Of a stretch of 58,607 nucleotides of DNA, positions 9,290-21,522 are shown piece by piece. Below the pieces are notes generated by a model. It had not been told where the DNA came from. It saw nothing but the letters and a program-made list of their open reading frames with translations, and searched no databases. Every line of letters begins with the position of its first letter. The stretch's first letter is position 1. A program made the position numbers and the translations under genes. Source of the stretch: Polynucleobacter finlandensis (lineage in GTDB: Bacteria > Pseudomonadota > Gammaproteobacteria > Burkholderiales > Burkholderiaceae); the NCBI RefSeq assembly GCF_018881755.1, contig NZ_JACVPS010000001.1, forward strand, positions 37,986-96,592, given 5' to 3'.

Positions 9290-9730
9290 ATGCAACTCAA
9301 TACAATTAAACCCGCAGCGGGCTCAAACAAAAATCGTCGTCGCGTAGGTCGCGGCATCGGTTCTGGTCTTGGTAAAACAGCTGGTCGTGGTCATAAAGGT
9401 CAAAAATCCCGTTCAGGTGGATTCCACAAAGTGGGATTCGAAGGTGGACAGATGCCTATGTACCGTCGCTTGCCAAAGAGAGGCTTTGTGTCTTTGACAC
9501 GTCGCCACGTTGGTCAAATTACGCTAAATGAATTAGCAAGCATCGGCTTGCCAGAAGTAGATTTGTTGGTTTTAAAGCAGCATGGTTTTGCTGGTGAGCA
9601 AATTACTTCCGTAAAAGTTATTAAAACTGGTGAGATAAAGATTGCCGTAACCCTCAAGGGCATTACAGCAACTGCCGGCGCAAAAGCAGCTATTGAAGCA
9701 GCTGGCGGCAAATTTCTTGAGCAGGCTTAA
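9290..9730 (+). CDS. rplO: 50S ribosomal protein L15
   Basis: L15 is a late 50S assembly protein. The 146-residue product has the glycine- and arginine-rich N-terminal extension ([23 protein letters not shown]) and the [18 protein letters not shown] signature. Its stop is 18 bases before secY, continuing the spc operon. Confidence 0.98.
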   Translation: MQLNTIKPAAGSNKNRRRVGRGIGSGLGKTAGRGHKGQKSRSGGFHKVGFEGGQMPMYRRLPKRGFVSLTRRHVGQITLNELASIGLPEVDLLVLKQHGFAGEQITSVKVIKTGEIKIAVTLKGITATAGAKAAIEAAGGKFLEQA

Positions 9731-9748
9731 TCGGTAATTTATTAGATC

Positions 9749-11086
9749 ATGGCATTAGCACCTACCAATAACGCAAGCACTGCACAATCAGGAGGCAAGT
9801 TTGGCGAATTACGTCAACGCTTGGTATTCCTAGTATTGGCATTGCTGGTATTCCGTTTGGGTGCTCATATTCCAGTTCCGGGTATTGACCCAGATCAGCT
9901 TGCACAATTGTTCTCAGGTCAAAAAGACGGTATTTTGGGAATGTTTAACTTGTTCTCAGGCGGCGCTTTATCCCGTTTCACGGTTTTTGCCTTGGGAATC
10001 ATGCCTTATATTTCTGCATCGATCATCATGCAGCTCATGACGATTGTTGTTCCATCGCTTGAGTCTTTGAAAAAAGAAGGTCAGTCTGGACAGCGCAAGA
10101 TTACCCAGTACACCCGCTACGGCACCGTGTTCTTGGCAACTTTTCAAGCTTTGGGAATCTCAGTTGCATTGCAAGCTCAGCCAGGCTTAGTTATTAATCC
10201 AGGCTTGATGTTTGAACTCAATACTGTAGTCACTTTGGTTACCGGTACGATGTTTTTGATGTGGCTCGGTGAGCAAATTACAGAACGTGGTTTGGGTAAC
10301 GGTATTTCCATCATCATCTTTGGCGGTATCGTTTCTGGTTTACCAAATGCCTTGGCAAGTCTGCTTGAGTTGGTGCGCACTGGTTCAATGAATATTTTGT
10401 CAGCAATGCTGATCGTTGTGATCGTGATTGCAGTGACCTATTTTGTAGTGTTTGTAGAGCGCGGTCAGCGTCGTATCTTGGTGAACTACGCTAAGCGTCA
10501 AGTTGGCAATAAGGTATACGGCGGCCAATCTTCTTATTTCCCATTGAAGTTAAATATGGCGGGTGTTATCCCTCCAATTTTTGCTTCTTCGATTATTTTG
10601 TTCCCTGCAACGATTGCTGGCTGGTTTACATCAGGCGAGCCAACCAATGTGTTCAGCAGAATTATTAAAGATTTGGCTGCAACATTGGCACCAGGTCAGC
10701 CCGTGTACACCATTTTGTATGCAGCTGCGATCATTTTCTTCTGCTTCTTCTACACAGCCCTGGTATTTAACAGCCGTGAAACTGCTGAGAATTTGAAGAA
10801 GAGCGGTGCATTTGTTCCAGGTATTCGTCCTGGCGATCAGACTGGCCGTTATATCGACAAGATCTTGGTTCGCCTGACATTGGCTGGTGCTATTTATATG
10901 GTTCTGGTTTGCTTGCTACCAGAATTCTTAGTATTGAAGTACAACGTGCCGTTTTATTTCGGCGGTACTTCATTATTAATTATTGTTGTTGTTGCGATGG
11001 ATTTCATGGCTCAAGTTCAGTCATTCGTGATGCAACAGCAGTACGGCTCTTTGATGAAAAAAGCCAATTTTAAGATGGGCGCCTAA
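9749..11086 (+). CDS. secY: Protein translocase subunit SecY
   Basis: SecY forms the ten-helix channel of the SecYEG translocon in the inner membrane. The 445-residue product has the plug and helix 2 region [29 protein letters not shown], split over two helices, the cytoplasmic loop with [20 protein letters not shown], and FIPGIRPG-like [11 protein letters not shown]. It is co-transcribed with ribosomal genes as in most bacteria. The ribosome binding site is weak, and coupling to rplO may help initiation. Confidence 0.98.
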   Translation: MALAPTNNASTAQSGGKFGELRQRLVFLVLALLVFRLGAHIPVPGIDPDQLAQLFSGQKDGILGMFNLFSGGALSRFTVFALGIMPYISASIIMQLMTIVVPSLESLKKEGQSGQRKITQYTRYGTVFLATFQALGISVALQAQPGLVINPGLMFELNTVVTLVTGTMFLMWLGEQITERGLGNGISIIIFGGIVSGLPNALASLLELVRTGSMNILSAMLIVVIVIAVTYFVVFVERGQRRILVNYAKRQVGNKVYGGQSSYFPLKLNMAGVIPPIFASSIILFPATIAGWFTSGEPTNVFSRIIKDLAATLAPGQPVYTILYAAAIIFFCFFYTALVFNSRETAENLKKSGAFVPGIRPGDQTGRYIDKILVRLTLAGAIYMVLVCLLPEFLVLKYNVPFYFGGTSLLIIVVVAMDFMAQVQSFVMQQQYGSLMKKANFKMGA

Positions 11087-11090
11087 CTGA

Positions 11091-11309
11091 ATGTCTAAAG
11101 ACGATGTAATTCAGATGGCGGGAGAAATTATTGAGAATTTGCCGAACGCAATGTTTCGCGTGAAGCTAGAGAACGGACATGTAGTTTTGGGGCACATTTC
11201 CGGAAAGATGCGGATGCACTATATCCGAATTTTGCCGGGAGATAAGGTGACGGTGGAGATGACTCCTTACGACCTGACGCGCGCAAGAATTATTTTCCGT
11301 GCGAAGTAA
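11091..11309 (+). CDS. infA: Translation initiation factor IF-1
   Basis: IF-1 is a 72-residue OB-fold protein that blocks the ribosomal A site during initiation. [35 protein letters not shown] is strongly conserved. The gene starts four bases after the secY stop. Its place between secY and rpmJ is common in betaproteobacteria but not in E. coli, where infA is elsewhere. Confidence 0.97.
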   Translation: MSKDDVIQMAGEIIENLPNAMFRVKLENGHVVLGHISGKMRMHYIRILPGDKVTVEMTPYDLTRARIIFRAK

Positions 11310-11343
11310 TAGTTAAGTTGTACCTATTTTTAAGAGGTGAGTT

Positions 11344-11460
11344 ATGAAAGTTTTGGCATCCGTTAAGTGTATTTGCAGAAATTGCAAGATCATTAAGCGC
11401 AAGCGCGTTGTGCGCGTGATCTGTTCTTCAGACGCACGTCATAAGCAGCGTCAAGGCTGA
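11344..11460 (+). CDS. rpmJ: 50S ribosomal protein L36, zinc-binding type
   Basis: Read directly from the sequence: a 38-residue protein starting [15 protein letters not shown] and ending DARHKQRQG. Cys11, Cys14, Cys27 and His33 form the zinc-binding set of the C+ form of L36. AGAGGTG lies seven to eight bases before the ATG. It lies between infA and rpsM, the expected place. Confidence 0.97.
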   Translation: MKVLASVKCICRNCKIIKRKRVVRVICSSDARHKQRQG

Positions 11461-11484
11461 TCTAGTTAATTAAGAGGAAATCTC

Positions 11485-11850
11485 ATGGCACGTATCGCTG
11501 GGGTAAATATCCCAAATCATCAACACACTGTCATTGGTTTGACAGCAATTTTTGGCATTGGCACAACACGTGCTCACAAAATTTGCCTGACCACTGGTGT
11601 TGCAATTGATAAAAAAATCAAAGATCTTACAGACGCTGACTTGGAAAAGTTGCGTGATGAAGTAGGTAAGTTTGTTACTGAAGGTGACCTTCGTCGTGAA
11701 GTAACGATGAGCATCAAGCGTTTAATGGACTTAGGCTGCTATCGCGGCGTTCGTCATCGTAAGGGCTTGCCTGTACGTGGTCAACGTACCAAGACTAACG
11801 CGCGTACCCGTAAGGGCCCACGTAAGTCCGGCGTGCAACTGAAGAAATAA
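11485..11850 (+). CDS. rpsM: 30S ribosomal protein S13
   Basis: S13 is in the 30S head and forms bridges to the 50S subunit. The 121-residue product opens [26 protein letters not shown], with the helix-two-turn-helix, and closes with [29 protein letters not shown], the tRNA-contacting tail. It starts the alpha-operon genes. AAGAGGAAA precedes the ATG. Confidence 0.98.
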   Translation: MARIAGVNIPNHQHTVIGLTAIFGIGTTRAHKICLTTGVAIDKKIKDLTDADLEKLRDEVGKFVTEGDLRREVTMSIKRLMDLGCYRGVRHRKGLPVRGQRTKTNARTRKGPRKSGVQLKK

Positions 11851-11868
11851 TCAAGAAAGTTTATTGAC

Positions 11869-12276
11869 ATGGCAAAACAACAATCCGCTTCCGCTGCTTC
11901 ACAGCGCGCACGCAAGAAGGTTAAAAAGAACGTTGCTGACGGTATCGCACACGTTCATGCTTCTTTTAATAACACTATTATCACGATCACTGATCGTCAA
12001 GGTAATGCGCTTTCATGGGCAACATCTGGCGGCCAAGGTTTCAAGGGTTCACGCAAGTCAACACCTTTTGCTGCTCAGGTAGCCGCAGAAGTTGCAGGCA
12101 AAGCAGCCGTTGAATGTGGCATTAAGAACTTAGAAGTTCAGATCAAGGGCCCAGGCCCAGGTCGTGAATCTGCAGTTCGTGCATTGAATTCTTTGGGTAT
12201 CAAAATTACCGAGATTCAAGACGTAACTCCAGTTCCGCACAATGGTTGCCGTCCTCCTAAGCGTCGTCGTATCTAA
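11869..12276 (+). CDS. rpsK: 30S ribosomal protein S11
   Basis: S11 lies on the 30S platform by the E site. The 135-residue product has the basic N-terminus, the [18 protein letters not shown] core and the C-terminal signature [18 protein letters not shown]. The gene follows rpsM by 18 bases and is followed by a 117-base gap before rpsD. Confidence 0.98.
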   Translation: MAKQQSASAASQRARKKVKKNVADGIAHVHASFNNTIITITDRQGNALSWATSGGQGFKGSRKSTPFAAQVAAEVAGKAAVECGIKNLEVQIKGPGPGRESAVRALNSLGIKITEIQDVTPVPHNGCRPPKRRRI

Positions 12277-12393
12277 GCTGGGAAGTTGGCAGTACACAAG
12301 TTTTAGTAGTTTTTTATAAAGCCCACTGTTCATCTGAATTAAAGGGTGAACTCACCGCCGGTCGTAAGGCTGCGGCAAAGAAAGGAAAGCATC

Positions 12394-13017
12394 GTGGCAC
12401 GTTACTTAGGGCCTAAGGCCAAGTTAGCACGTCGGGAAGGTACCGACTTATTTTTAAAGAGCGCACGTCGCGCCCTGTCAGACAAGTGCAAGTTAGATAC
12501 TAAGCCTGGTCAACATGGCCGTACATCTGGCTCAAGAACTTCTGACTACGGCAATCAATTGCGTGAAAAGCAAAAGGTTAAGCGTATGTACGGAATTTTG
12601 GAGCGTCAGTTCCGTCGTTACTTCGCCGAAGCTGAGCGTCGTAAAGGAAATACTGGTTCTACATTGCTCCAGTTGTTGGAATCACGTCTCGATAACGTTG
12701 TTTATCGTATGGGCTTTGGTTCTACTCGTGCTGAAGCGCGTCAGTTGGTTTCTCACTGTGCAATTTTGCTCAATGGTAGCCCAGTGAATATTCCATCAAT
12801 TCAGGTTAAACCTGGTGATGTAGTCGCTATTCGTGAAAAAGCGAAGAAGCAAACCCGTATTACAGAATCACTCAATTTGGTTCAGCAGATGTCTGCTGTC
12901 GGCTGGGTTTCAGTTGATGCAGCCAAGCTGGAGGGAACATTTAAGCAAGTGCCTGACCGTGAAGACATCAGCGGTGAAATTAATGAAAGTTTGATCGTCG
13001 AATTGTATTCACGCTAA
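12394..13017 (+). CDS. rpsD: 30S ribosomal protein S4
   Basis: S4 nucleates 30S assembly and represses the alpha operon in E. coli. The 207-residue product starts [26 protein letters not shown] from a GTG at 12394 behind AAAGGAAAG. Upstream in-frame codons to 12346 do not look like S4. The S4 domain ([27 protein letters not shown]) is intact. The 117-base gap before it has a short GGTG/CACC hairpin at about 12345-12355 and nothing else clear. Confidence 0.97.
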   Translation: MARYLGPKAKLARREGTDLFLKSARRALSDKCKLDTKPGQHGRTSGSRTSDYGNQLREKQKVKRMYGILERQFRRYFAEAERRKGNTGSTLLQLLESRLDNVVYRMGFGSTRAEARQLVSHCAILLNGSPVNIPSIQVKPGDVVAIREKAKKQTRITESLNLVQQMSAVGWVSVDAAKLEGTFKQVPDREDISGEINESLIVELYSR

Positions 13018-13040
13018 TTAGGCACTCTCAAGGAAAAAAT

Positions 13041-14021
13041 ATGCAAACAAATTTGCTCAAGCCAAAAATTATTTCTGTTGAAGCGCTTACTGCCAACCAA
13101 GCTAAGGTTGTTATGGAGCCGTTCGAGCGTGGCTATGGCCACACCCTCGGCAACGCATTACGTCGTGTGTTGTTATCCTCGATGGTTGGTTATGCACCAA
13201 CTGAAGTAGCTATTGCAGGTGTTGTTCATGAATACTCCACTTTAGATGGTGTTCAAGAGGACGTAGTAAATCTCTTGTTGAACCTCAAAGGTATCGTATT
13301 CAAATTGCAGTCGCGTGATGAAGTCACTATCAATTTGCGTAAAGAAGGTCCAGGCGTTGTTACAGCAAAAGATATCGATTTGCCACATGATGTAGAAATC
13401 ATTAATCCTGATCACGTTATTGCTCACTTGTCCGCTGGTGGCAAGTTAGATATGCAGATCAAGGTTGAAAAAGGCCGTGGCTATGTACCAGGCAATATGC
13501 GTCAATACCACGACGAAGCTACCAAGATTATTGGTCGTATCGTGTTGGATGCCTCATTTAGCCCAGTAAGCCGTGTTAGCTATGCTGTTGAATCTGCTCG
13601 TGTTGAGCAGCGTACCGACTTAGATCGTCTCGTTATGACAATCGAAACAAACGGTGTGTTGTCTCCTGAAGAGGCCATTCGTCAAGCTGCTACCATTTTG
13701 GTTGATCAGTTAGTTGTATTCGCGGCCCTTGAAAGCAGCGAAGTTTCTGGTGATCTCGCTCCAAGCCGCTCATCAATGGTTGATCCAATGTTGATGCGTC
13801 CAGTTGATGACCTCGAACTGACAGTTCGCTCTGCAAACTGCTTGAAGGCTGAGAACATTTATTACATCGGTGACTTGATTCAACGTACAGAGAATGAATT
13901 GTTGAAGACGCCTAATTTAGGTCGTAAGTCCTTGAATGAAATTAAGGATGTATTGGCGGCTCGTGGCTTAAGTCTTGGCATGAAACTCGAAAGCTGGCCT
14001 CCAGCTAACCTCGAGAAATAA
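13041..14021 (+). CDS. rpoA: DNA-directed RNA polymerase subunit alpha
   Basis: The alpha subunit dimerises to nucleate RNA polymerase and binds UP elements and activators with its C-terminal domain. The 326-residue product has [21 protein letters not shown] in the N-terminal domain and [21 protein letters not shown] plus [24 protein letters not shown] in the C-terminal domain. Length and position between rpsD and rplQ are standard. Confidence 0.99.
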   Translation: MQTNLLKPKIISVEALTANQAKVVMEPFERGYGHTLGNALRRVLLSSMVGYAPTEVAIAGVVHEYSTLDGVQEDVVNLLLNLKGIVFKLQSRDEVTINLRKEGPGVVTAKDIDLPHDVEIINPDHVIAHLSAGGKLDMQIKVEKGRGYVPGNMRQYHDEATKIIGRIVLDASFSPVSRVSYAVESARVEQRTDLDRLVMTIETNGVLSPEEAIRQAATILVDQLVVFAALESSEVSGDLAPSRSSMVDPMLMRPVDDLELTVRSANCLKAENIYYIGDLIQRTENELLKTPNLGRKSLNEIKDVLAARGLSLGMKLESWPPANLEK

Positions 14022-14037
14022 TTAGAAAGGAAGCATC

Positions 14038-14430
14038 ATGCGTCACGGAAACGGCTTACGCAAACTAAACAGAACATCATCACATCGCTTGGCGATGCTG
14101 CGCAACATGTCCAATTCTCTTTTGGAGCACGAAGTGATTAAAACCACTTTGCCAAAAGCAAAAGAATTGCGCATGGTTGTTGAGCCTTTGATTACCTTAG
14201 GTAAAAAAGATAACTTAGCAAATCGTCGCTTGGCATTTAATCGCACACGTGATCGCGATATCGTAGCTAAACTCTTTACAGAGCTCGGCCCACGTTACGC
14301 AACACGTCCAGGTGGCTACCTTCGTATTTTGAAGTTTGGCTTCCGTCATGGCGATAATGCACCAATGGCATTAGTAGAGTTGGTAGATCGTCCAGAAGTT
14401 GATGAAACAGCTGTAGTTGAAGAGGCTTAA
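14038..14430 (+). CDS. rplQ: 50S ribosomal protein L17
   Basis: L17 sits near the tunnel exit. The 130-residue product starts [24 protein letters not shown], the family signature, and contains [16 protein letters not shown]. It ends the alpha operon and is followed at once by a strong terminator. Confidence 0.98.
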   Translation: MRHGNGLRKLNRTSSHRLAMLRNMSNSLLEHEVIKTTLPKAKELRMVVEPLITLGKKDNLANRRLAFNRTRDRDIVAKLFTELGPRYATRPGGYLRILKFGFRHGDNAPMALVELVDRPEVDETAVVEEA

Positions 14431-14446
14431 GCCCTTTAGCGCAATT

Positions 14447-14474
14447 AAAAGCCAGGCTTCGGTCTGGCTTTTTT
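14447..14474 (+). terminator. Intrinsic terminator of the ribosomal block
   Basis: AAAAGCCAGGC (14447-14457) pairs with GTCTGGCTTTT (14462-14472) with one G-U, closed by a TTCG tetraloop, and the T-run continues to 14474. It lies 16 bases after the rplQ stop. Confidence 0.88.
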
Positions 14475-14498
14475 CATTTATACGGTTATAAATACGGA

Positions 14499-14840
14499 AT
14501 GGCTGAAATTCAATCCACTCAACTCCTGATCGTCATCACTAGCTTTGCCAAGCTTGGGGATGCACAAGTCATGGCCCGTAAACTCATCCAAGAGCGGCTA
14601 GCAGCATGCGTCCAGATTAACGAAGGGGTGCATTCGGTATATCGTTGGAATGGAAAAATTTGCGAAGAGCAGGAAGTAAGCCTCGCGGCCAAAACCGTTG
14701 CAGGAAAATGGGACGAGATAAGCACATTCATTAAAGATAATCATCCCTACGAATTACCAGAGTTAATCGGCATGACACCAGCGGAATATGATCTGGCATA
14801 TGGCCAATGGGTACAAGCAGAGGTACATTCAGAATCATGA
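14499..14840 (+). CDS. cutA: CutA divalent-ion tolerance family protein
   Basis: CutA proteins are trimeric, ferredoxin-like, small cytoplasmic proteins linked to divalent metal tolerance, with unclear mechanism. The 113-residue product has LLIVITSFAKLGDAQVMARKLIQERLAACVQI and the ending WDEISTFIKDNHPYELPELI split over the C-terminal half, which matches the family. The stop overlaps the dsbD start (ATGA at 14837-14840), so the two form an operon, a pairing also known in enterobacteria. Confidence 0.93.
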   Translation: MAEIQSTQLLIVITSFAKLGDAQVMARKLIQERLAACVQINEGVHSVYRWNGKICEEQEVSLAAKTVAGKWDEISTFIKDNHPYELPELIGMTPAEYDLAYGQWVQAEVHSES

Positions 14841-16507
14841 AATTGATGCAAACACTTTTCAAGATAATTGCTCTATCGGTTTTATTGGCAGGGCAGGCAT
14901 TTGCTGCCCCAGATTTTTTACCGCCAGAAAAAGCGTTTCGAATTGAGGCCGCATGGCTGGAGAACTCAAATCAAATAGAAGTTGAGCTCTCTCCAGTAAA
15001 GGGCTATTACATTTATCAAGAGTCTTTGCATTTTCGAGCTGGCTCAGATTTAAATAAGCTCAGTACATACAAGCCTGCTTTGCCCATGGGCGAAAAAAAG
15101 TTTGATCAGACCTTTCAGAAAACACTACAGATTTATAAGCAGCCCTTTATTGTGTTTTTTGATGTACAGGCCGCCCCAGGTAAGCCAATCCATCTAGAAG
15201 CTGAGTTGCAAGGATGTGCTGAGGCTGGTATTTGTTATCCGCCGATGACATTGAAATTTTTATTAGCGGGCCCAGGTGTGAAAGCAGCGCCTATTCCGGA
15301 TGTGCTGGATGAGGCCAACAATCCATCCACCGACAAAGCATTAAGCCTGATGGATTTGTGGCGTGAGCGGGACGATATCAATGCCATTAATAACTTCCTC
15401 GCGAGCACTTCAACAGCCTACTTATTTTTGGTCTTCTTCGTTCTTGGGCTGGCACTTGCCTTTACTCCCTGTGTACTGCCTATGCTCCCCATATTGTCGA
15501 GTGTGATATTTGGCACGCAAGGAGGCAAGGCGGTTTCTAAATCCCGCGCTAGTTTGCTCGCAATGGCCTATGTACTAGGCATGGCGCTGATGTATGCCAT
15601 GGCGGGAGTGTTAATGGCTGCACTAGGTGGTAGCGTGCAGAGAGCCTTGCAGAGTCCCATTGCATTGGCTGGCTTTGCCTTGCTGTTATTAGCCCTATCA
15701 GGCAGCTTATTTGGGCTGTATGACCTACGACTACCCCAATCCTGGCATCAGCATATTGACCGCATTGCAGGGCGCCAAAAGGGTGGCAGCATCCTTGGCG
15801 CGCTTGCCTTGGGCGGAATCTCTACTTTAGTAGCGAGCCCTTGCATTACAGCCCCTCTGGCAGGTGTGCTGGCTTTTATTGCTCAAACAGGATCCATGAC
15901 ACTAGGCGCAGGTCTACTGTTTGTGATGGCGCTGGGGATGGGCTTACCACTTTTATTTATTGCCGTAGAGGCGCGCATCTTAATTCCATCTACAGGCATT
16001 TGGATGATTTGGCTGCAACGGACTTTAGGAGTCTTATTGGTAGCCACAGCTTTTTGGATTGCTTCACCGCTATTTCAAAAGGGTGGGATTTCAGGGGGGA
16101 GCCAAAGTGTTAATGGTCAGGTGATTCGCCAAATAGGTGGAGATCTTCGCTTCACCATCATTCAGTCGCCAGCCGATCTTGACCGTGAGCTTGCAAAAGC
16201 GAAGATTGAAAATAAACTGGTATTGCTCGATTTCTATGCCGACTGGTGTATTAGCTGCAAAGAGATGGAAGTCAACACCTTTGAGAATCCCGATGTTGCA
16301 AAGCAATTAAAACAATTTGTTTTGTTGCAGGCTGACGTTACAAAAAACAGCGCAGACAACCAGGCCCTATTAAAGCGTTTTGGTTTATATGGCCCACCCG
16401 GAATTTTAATTTTTAATCTGACCTCACAAGAGCAAAAAGAGCAGCGTGTGATTGGCTATATGCCACCACAGCGTTTTCTTGAGCGCTTGCAAAAAGCTAA
16501 CCAGTAA
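14837..16507 (+). CDS. dsbD: Thiol:disulfide interchange protein DsbD
   Basis: DsbD carries electrons from cytoplasmic thioredoxin across the inner membrane to periplasmic DsbC and cytochrome c assembly. From the ATG at 14837 the product is 556 residues. A signal peptide ends near residue 23. The periplasmic alpha domain has Cys127 and Cys133. About eight helices follow, with Cys212 (FTPCVLPMLPI) and Cys336 (VASPCITAPL). The C-terminal thioredoxin-like domain has Cys471 and Cys474 (WCISC). All six redox cysteines are present. Upstream codons to 14807 lie inside cutA and are rejected because of the signal peptide. Confidence 0.96.
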   Translation: MKLMQTLFKIIALSVLLAGQAFAAPDFLPPEKAFRIEAAWLENSNQIEVELSPVKGYYIYQESLHFRAGSDLNKLSTYKPALPMGEKKFDQTFQKTLQIYKQPFIVFFDVQAAPGKPIHLEAELQGCAEAGICYPPMTLKFLLAGPGVKAAPIPDVLDEANNPSTDKALSLMDLWRERDDINAINNFLASTSTAYLFLVFFVLGLALAFTPCVLPMLPILSSVIFGTQGGKAVSKSRASLLAMAYVLGMALMYAMAGVLMAALGGSVQRALQSPIALAGFALLLLALSGSLFGLYDLRLPQSWHQHIDRIAGRQKGGSILGALALGGISTLVASPCITAPLAGVLAFIAQTGSMTLGAGLLFVMALGMGLPLLFIAVEARILIPSTGIWMIWLQRTLGVLLVATAFWIASPLFQKGGISGGSQSVNGQVIRQIGGDLRFTIIQSPADLDRELAKAKIENKLVLLDFYADWCISCKEMEVNTFENPDVAKQLKQFVLLQADVTKNSADNQALLKRFGLYGPPGILIFNLTSQEQKEQRVIGYMPPQRFLERLQKANQ

Positions 16508-16511
16508 AAGC

Positions 16512-18663
<2,152 letters not shown>

Positions 18664-18777
18664 GTCCTGAAGCTATTGTAAAATCACGCAAAATCATGAA
18701 ATATCTCATGGTGTTGGGTAAAAGGTTGTAAATGTAGGGCCCAAACACTTTTAGGAATTTTTGCCAAGGTAAACATA

Positions 18778-19509
18778 ATGCGTCAAAGCTCTCAAATCTC
18801 CAAATTAACTGGTCTTCGTGCTGGTTTCGCGGCCCTCTCTATTTTCGCCCTGTTCAGTGTTTCTGGCCTGGCAAATGCTGCTGATGCAGCCCCTATGGCA
18901 GCTCCTGCCGCTGAAGCCAAGGCTCCAGCGGTGCCTGGCAAGCCAAAAACAGATGCAGCCGCTGGCGAGACCCTCTATAGCGCTGGAGACTCTACGCGTG
19001 GCGTTGTAGCCTGCATTACTTGCCATGGTCCCAAGGGCCAAAGCGCAGTAGGTACATGGCCTAAATTGGCTGCCCAGCATGCTGCTTACACAGCCAAGCA
19101 GTTGAAAAACTTTAAAGATGGTAGCCGTGCGAACCCAATCATGATGGGTATGGCTGCTACCCTGACCGAACAAGATATGAACAATATCGCTGCGTTCCTT
19201 TCTAAGCAGGCTCCATCTCAAGGCGTTGCGCAAAATAAAGACACTATTGAACTGGGCCAGAGTATTTATCGCGGTGGCATCGCCTCAAAGGGTGTCCCAG
19301 CATGTGCAGCTTGTCATAGTCCAAATGGCGCTGGTATCCCAGCTCAATATCCTCGCTTAGGCGGTCAATGGGCAGAGTATTCAAATGCTCAATTACTCGC
19401 TTTCCGTGAAGGCACTCGTAAAAATAGTCCGCAGATGGCAATCGTTGCCGCAAGACTCTCCGATCAGGAAATGAAAGCAGTTGCAGATTACATGGCCGGC
19501 TTGCGTTAA
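18778..19509 (+). CDS. Dihaem cytochrome c4
   Basis: A 243-residue periplasmic electron carrier. A signal peptide ends near residue 34 (ANA-AD), followed by an Ala/Pro-rich linker. Two haem-attachment motifs, CITCH (79-83) and CAACH (176-180), lie in two similar cytochrome c domains. Each has downstream methionines (NPIMMGMA near 120-126 and NSPQMA near 217-221) that can be axial ligands. Cytochromes c4 usually feed terminal oxidases. The gene stands alone and ends at a strong terminator. Confidence 0.92.
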   Translation: MRQSSQISKLTGLRAGFAALSIFALFSVSGLANAADAAPMAAPAAEAKAPAVPGKPKTDAAAGETLYSAGDSTRGVVACITCHGPKGQSAVGTWPKLAAQHAAYTAKQLKNFKDGSRANPIMMGMAATLTEQDMNNIAAFLSKQAPSQGVAQNKDTIELGQSIYRGGIASKGVPACAACHSPNGAGIPAQYPRLGGQWAEYSNAQLLAFREGTRKNSPQMAIVAARLSDQEMKAVADYMAGLR

Positions 19510-19528
19510 TAGTTAGCAGCTCCAAAAC

Positions 19529-19559
19529 AAAAACCCCGCTGAACTGAGCGGGGTTTTTT
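19529..19559. terminator. Bidirectional intrinsic terminator
   Basis: AAAAACCCCGCT (19529-19540) pairs with AGCGGGGTTTTT (19547-19558) around GAACTG. It has an A-run on one side and a T-run on the other, so it can serve both the cytochrome c4 gene (plus) and lysA (minus). Confidence 0.9.
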
Positions 19560-19595
19560 ATTGCCTAAGATTGATTGCTTTTCAATTGAATATTC

Positions 19596-20894
19596 TTATT
19601 TGGGCAGAACCATTTCATGAGCGAAAAGGTCTTTCATATTTTCGCGGGCCCGAATGACGTAAGCATTTTTTCCATCAACCATAATCTCTGCTGGCTTGGG
19701 TCTAGTGTTGTAGTTCGAGGCCATCACAAAGCCATAAGCCCCTGCAGACAGAATAGCCAAAAGATCGCCTTCCTCAACTGCAAGATCGCGATCTTTTCCT
19801 AGCCAGTCACCGGATTCACAGACAGGACCAACGACGTCATAGGTCGAACTTTTCACTGCTTTAGTTTCCACCGGAACGATGCCGTGATACGCCTCATAAA
19901 GAGCGGGGCGCATGAGTTCTGTCATTGCTGCGTCAACAATACAAAAGTTTTTCTCTGCACCAGGCTTGAGATATTCCACCTTGGTCAGCAGAACGCCAGC
20001 ATTGCCTACCAATGATCTACCTGGCTCAAGCACGACATCAAGATGTCCAAAGCCACGTTCAGCAACGCGATCAAGCAATGTATTTGTGAAGGCCGTAATG
20101 TCAGGTGGCGTTTCTTCGCCGTAGGAGATGCCAAGGCCACCACCTAAATCAAGATGATGAATTTCAATACCTTCTTTATGAAGGTGGGAGACAAGATCTA
20201 AGACCTTGTCGAGTGCATCTAAATACGGTGCAGTAGTGGTAATTTGTGAACCAATATGGCAGTCAATACCAACCACATCAATTTGCGAAAGTAAGGCGGC
20301 CTCACGATATGTTTTTAAAACTTCGTGATATGCAATACCAAATTTATTGCCTTTTAAGCCAGTAGAAATATAAGGATGCGTTTGCGCATCCACATCTGGA
20401 TTTACGCGCAAAGAAATCGGCGCGCGACAGTTGAGTTCTTGGGCAACGCGGTTAATTTTATGAAGCTCTGCAATGGATTCAACGTTGATACATTTAACGC
20501 CCGCCTTTAATGCTTGGGCGATTTCTTCGGCGGATTTTCCAACGCCAGCAAATACCAGGCTTTGAGGATCGGCTCCGATTGTTAAGGCGCGGGCTAGTTC
20601 GCCGCCGCTAACCAAGTCAAATCCTGCGCCTAATTTTTTGAAGCAATCAATGACCGCTAAATTGCTATTAGCCTTCATTGCAAAATGAACGCGGGCGCGA
20701 CGCTTGCCTTTGCCATCGAGGCAGGCGCGGTCATAGGCTTGGTAGGCCTCCGTTAACGCTTTTTTGCTATAGATATAGAGTGGCGTCCCAAACTCTTTTG
20801 CTAAATCAGCCAATGGGACATCTTCTGCGTACCAGGCGCCATTGCGCTCTGAGAATCCAGATAATGTGGGAAGAGGGATTACAGGGCTTTTCAT
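19596..20894 (-). CDS. lysA: Diaminopimelate decarboxylase
   Basis: LysA decarboxylates meso-diaminopimelate to lysine, the last step of lysine synthesis. The 432-residue product has the PLP lysine at about residue 74 (HFAMKANSNL), the HIGSQ motif, the LEPGRSLVGNAG phosphate-binding region and the CESGDWLG motif of the active-site cysteine. Its start overlaps the lptM stop by four bases (ATGA). Betaproteobacteria commonly have this lptM-lysA pair next to cyaY. Confidence 0.97.
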   Translation of the reverse strand: MKSPVIPLPTLSGFSERNGAWYAEDVPLADLAKEFGTPLYIYSKKALTEAYQAYDRACLDGKGKRRARVHFAMKANSNLAVIDCFKKLGAGFDLVSGGELARALTIGADPQSLVFAGVGKSAEEIAQALKAGVKCINVESIAELHKINRVAQELNCRAPISLRVNPDVDAQTHPYISTGLKGNKFGIAYHEVLKTYREAALLSQIDVVGIDCHIGSQITTTAPYLDALDKVLDLVSHLHKEGIEIHHLDLGGGLGISYGEETPPDITAFTNTLLDRVAERGFGHLDVVLEPGRSLVGNAGVLLTKVEYLKPGAEKNFCIVDAAMTELMRPALYEAYHGIVPVETKAVKSSTYDVVGPVCESGDWLGKDRDLAVEEGDLLAILSAGAYGFVMASNYNTRPKPAEIMVDGKNAYVIRARENMKDLFAHEMVLPK

Positions 20895-21082
20895 TGCTTT
20901 ACCGGAGGTGGAGTGGTTACGCTAGTGCTTTGGGGTGGATACAGCTTGCCTTTAGGCTCTGGCTCGCTTGGGGCTGTTGGTGCGGGCAGCGGGTTTGGTA
21001 AATAAAGCGGTCCTCTAACCCCACATCCCACAAGGGATATTAGGAGGCTAATACCGAGGGTTCTTATAAGAATCGCTATCAT
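20891..21082 (-). CDS. lptM: LptM-like small outer-membrane lipoprotein (YifL family)
   Basis: A 63-residue protein from the ATG at 21082. A short signal sequence ends in the lipobox LVGC with Cys20, followed by the family pattern CGVRGPLYLPNP and a Pro-rich tail. In E. coli LptM stabilises the LptD-LptE lipopolysaccharide translocon. The role here is inferred from the motif. It is immediately upstream of lysA and divergent from cyaY. The open frame upstream to 21139 lacks a signal sequence and is rejected. Confidence 0.85.
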   Translation of the reverse strand: MIAILIRTLGISLLISLVGCGVRGPLYLPNPLPAPTAPSEPEPKGKLYPPQSTSVTTPPPVKQ

Positions 21083-21129
21083 GAATGTCTCTAAAACGAA
21101 TGATTGAATATAGCATGCAGGACTCGCCA

Positions 21130-21510
21130 ATGAAGCCAAATAATGCCACTTCAGAACGGATTGATGACAAGCAATTTCATCAGTTGGGGGCTAATTTGCT
21201 GCACTCAATCGAGGTGGCTTTAGAGACTGCCGACGACGAACTAGATCTGGATCTAGATGTAGAGCGTCAAGGCGGTAATGTGATTAATATTCGGTTCCGC
21301 GATCGCAGTGTCATCGTAGTGAACACGCAAACACCATTGCATGAGATTTGGGTGGCAGCTAAGTCTGGCGGCTACCACTATCGCTGGTCGGGAACCCTAG
21401 TTGCCCCATTATGGTTAGACACCAAAACGGGACGTGAGCTATTGAGTGACTTATCTGAGTTTGCTAGTGCTCAGGCAGGTAAATCAGTCAAGATTGATTT
21501 GCTAAAGTAA
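21130..21510 (+). CDS. cyaY: Iron-sulfur cluster assembly protein CyaY (bacterial frataxin)
   Basis: CyaY binds iron and modulates the IscS desulfurase. From the ATG at 21130, preceded by GCAGGA, the product is 126 residues. It has an acidic first helix (ETADDELDLDLDVERQGG) and the sheet sequence NVINIRFRDRSVIVVNTQTPLHEIWVAA, then GGYHYRW and W-DTKTGREL. In-frame ATGs at 21100 and 21115 are possible but less well placed. It is divergent from lptM-lysA. Confidence 0.92.
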   Translation: MKPNNATSERIDDKQFHQLGANLLHSIEVALETADDELDLDLDVERQGGNVINIRFRDRSVIVVNTQTPLHEIWVAAKSGGYHYRWSGTLVAPLWLDTKTGRELLSDLSEFASAQAGKSVKIDLLK

Positions 21511-21522
21511 TTCCTGAATGCA

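Noticed and set aside
18805..19233. A 142-codon minus-strand open frame opposite the cytochrome c4 gene
   Set aside because: It overlaps a complete cytochrome gene with signal peptide and two haem motifs, and the antisense product resembles nothing I know.
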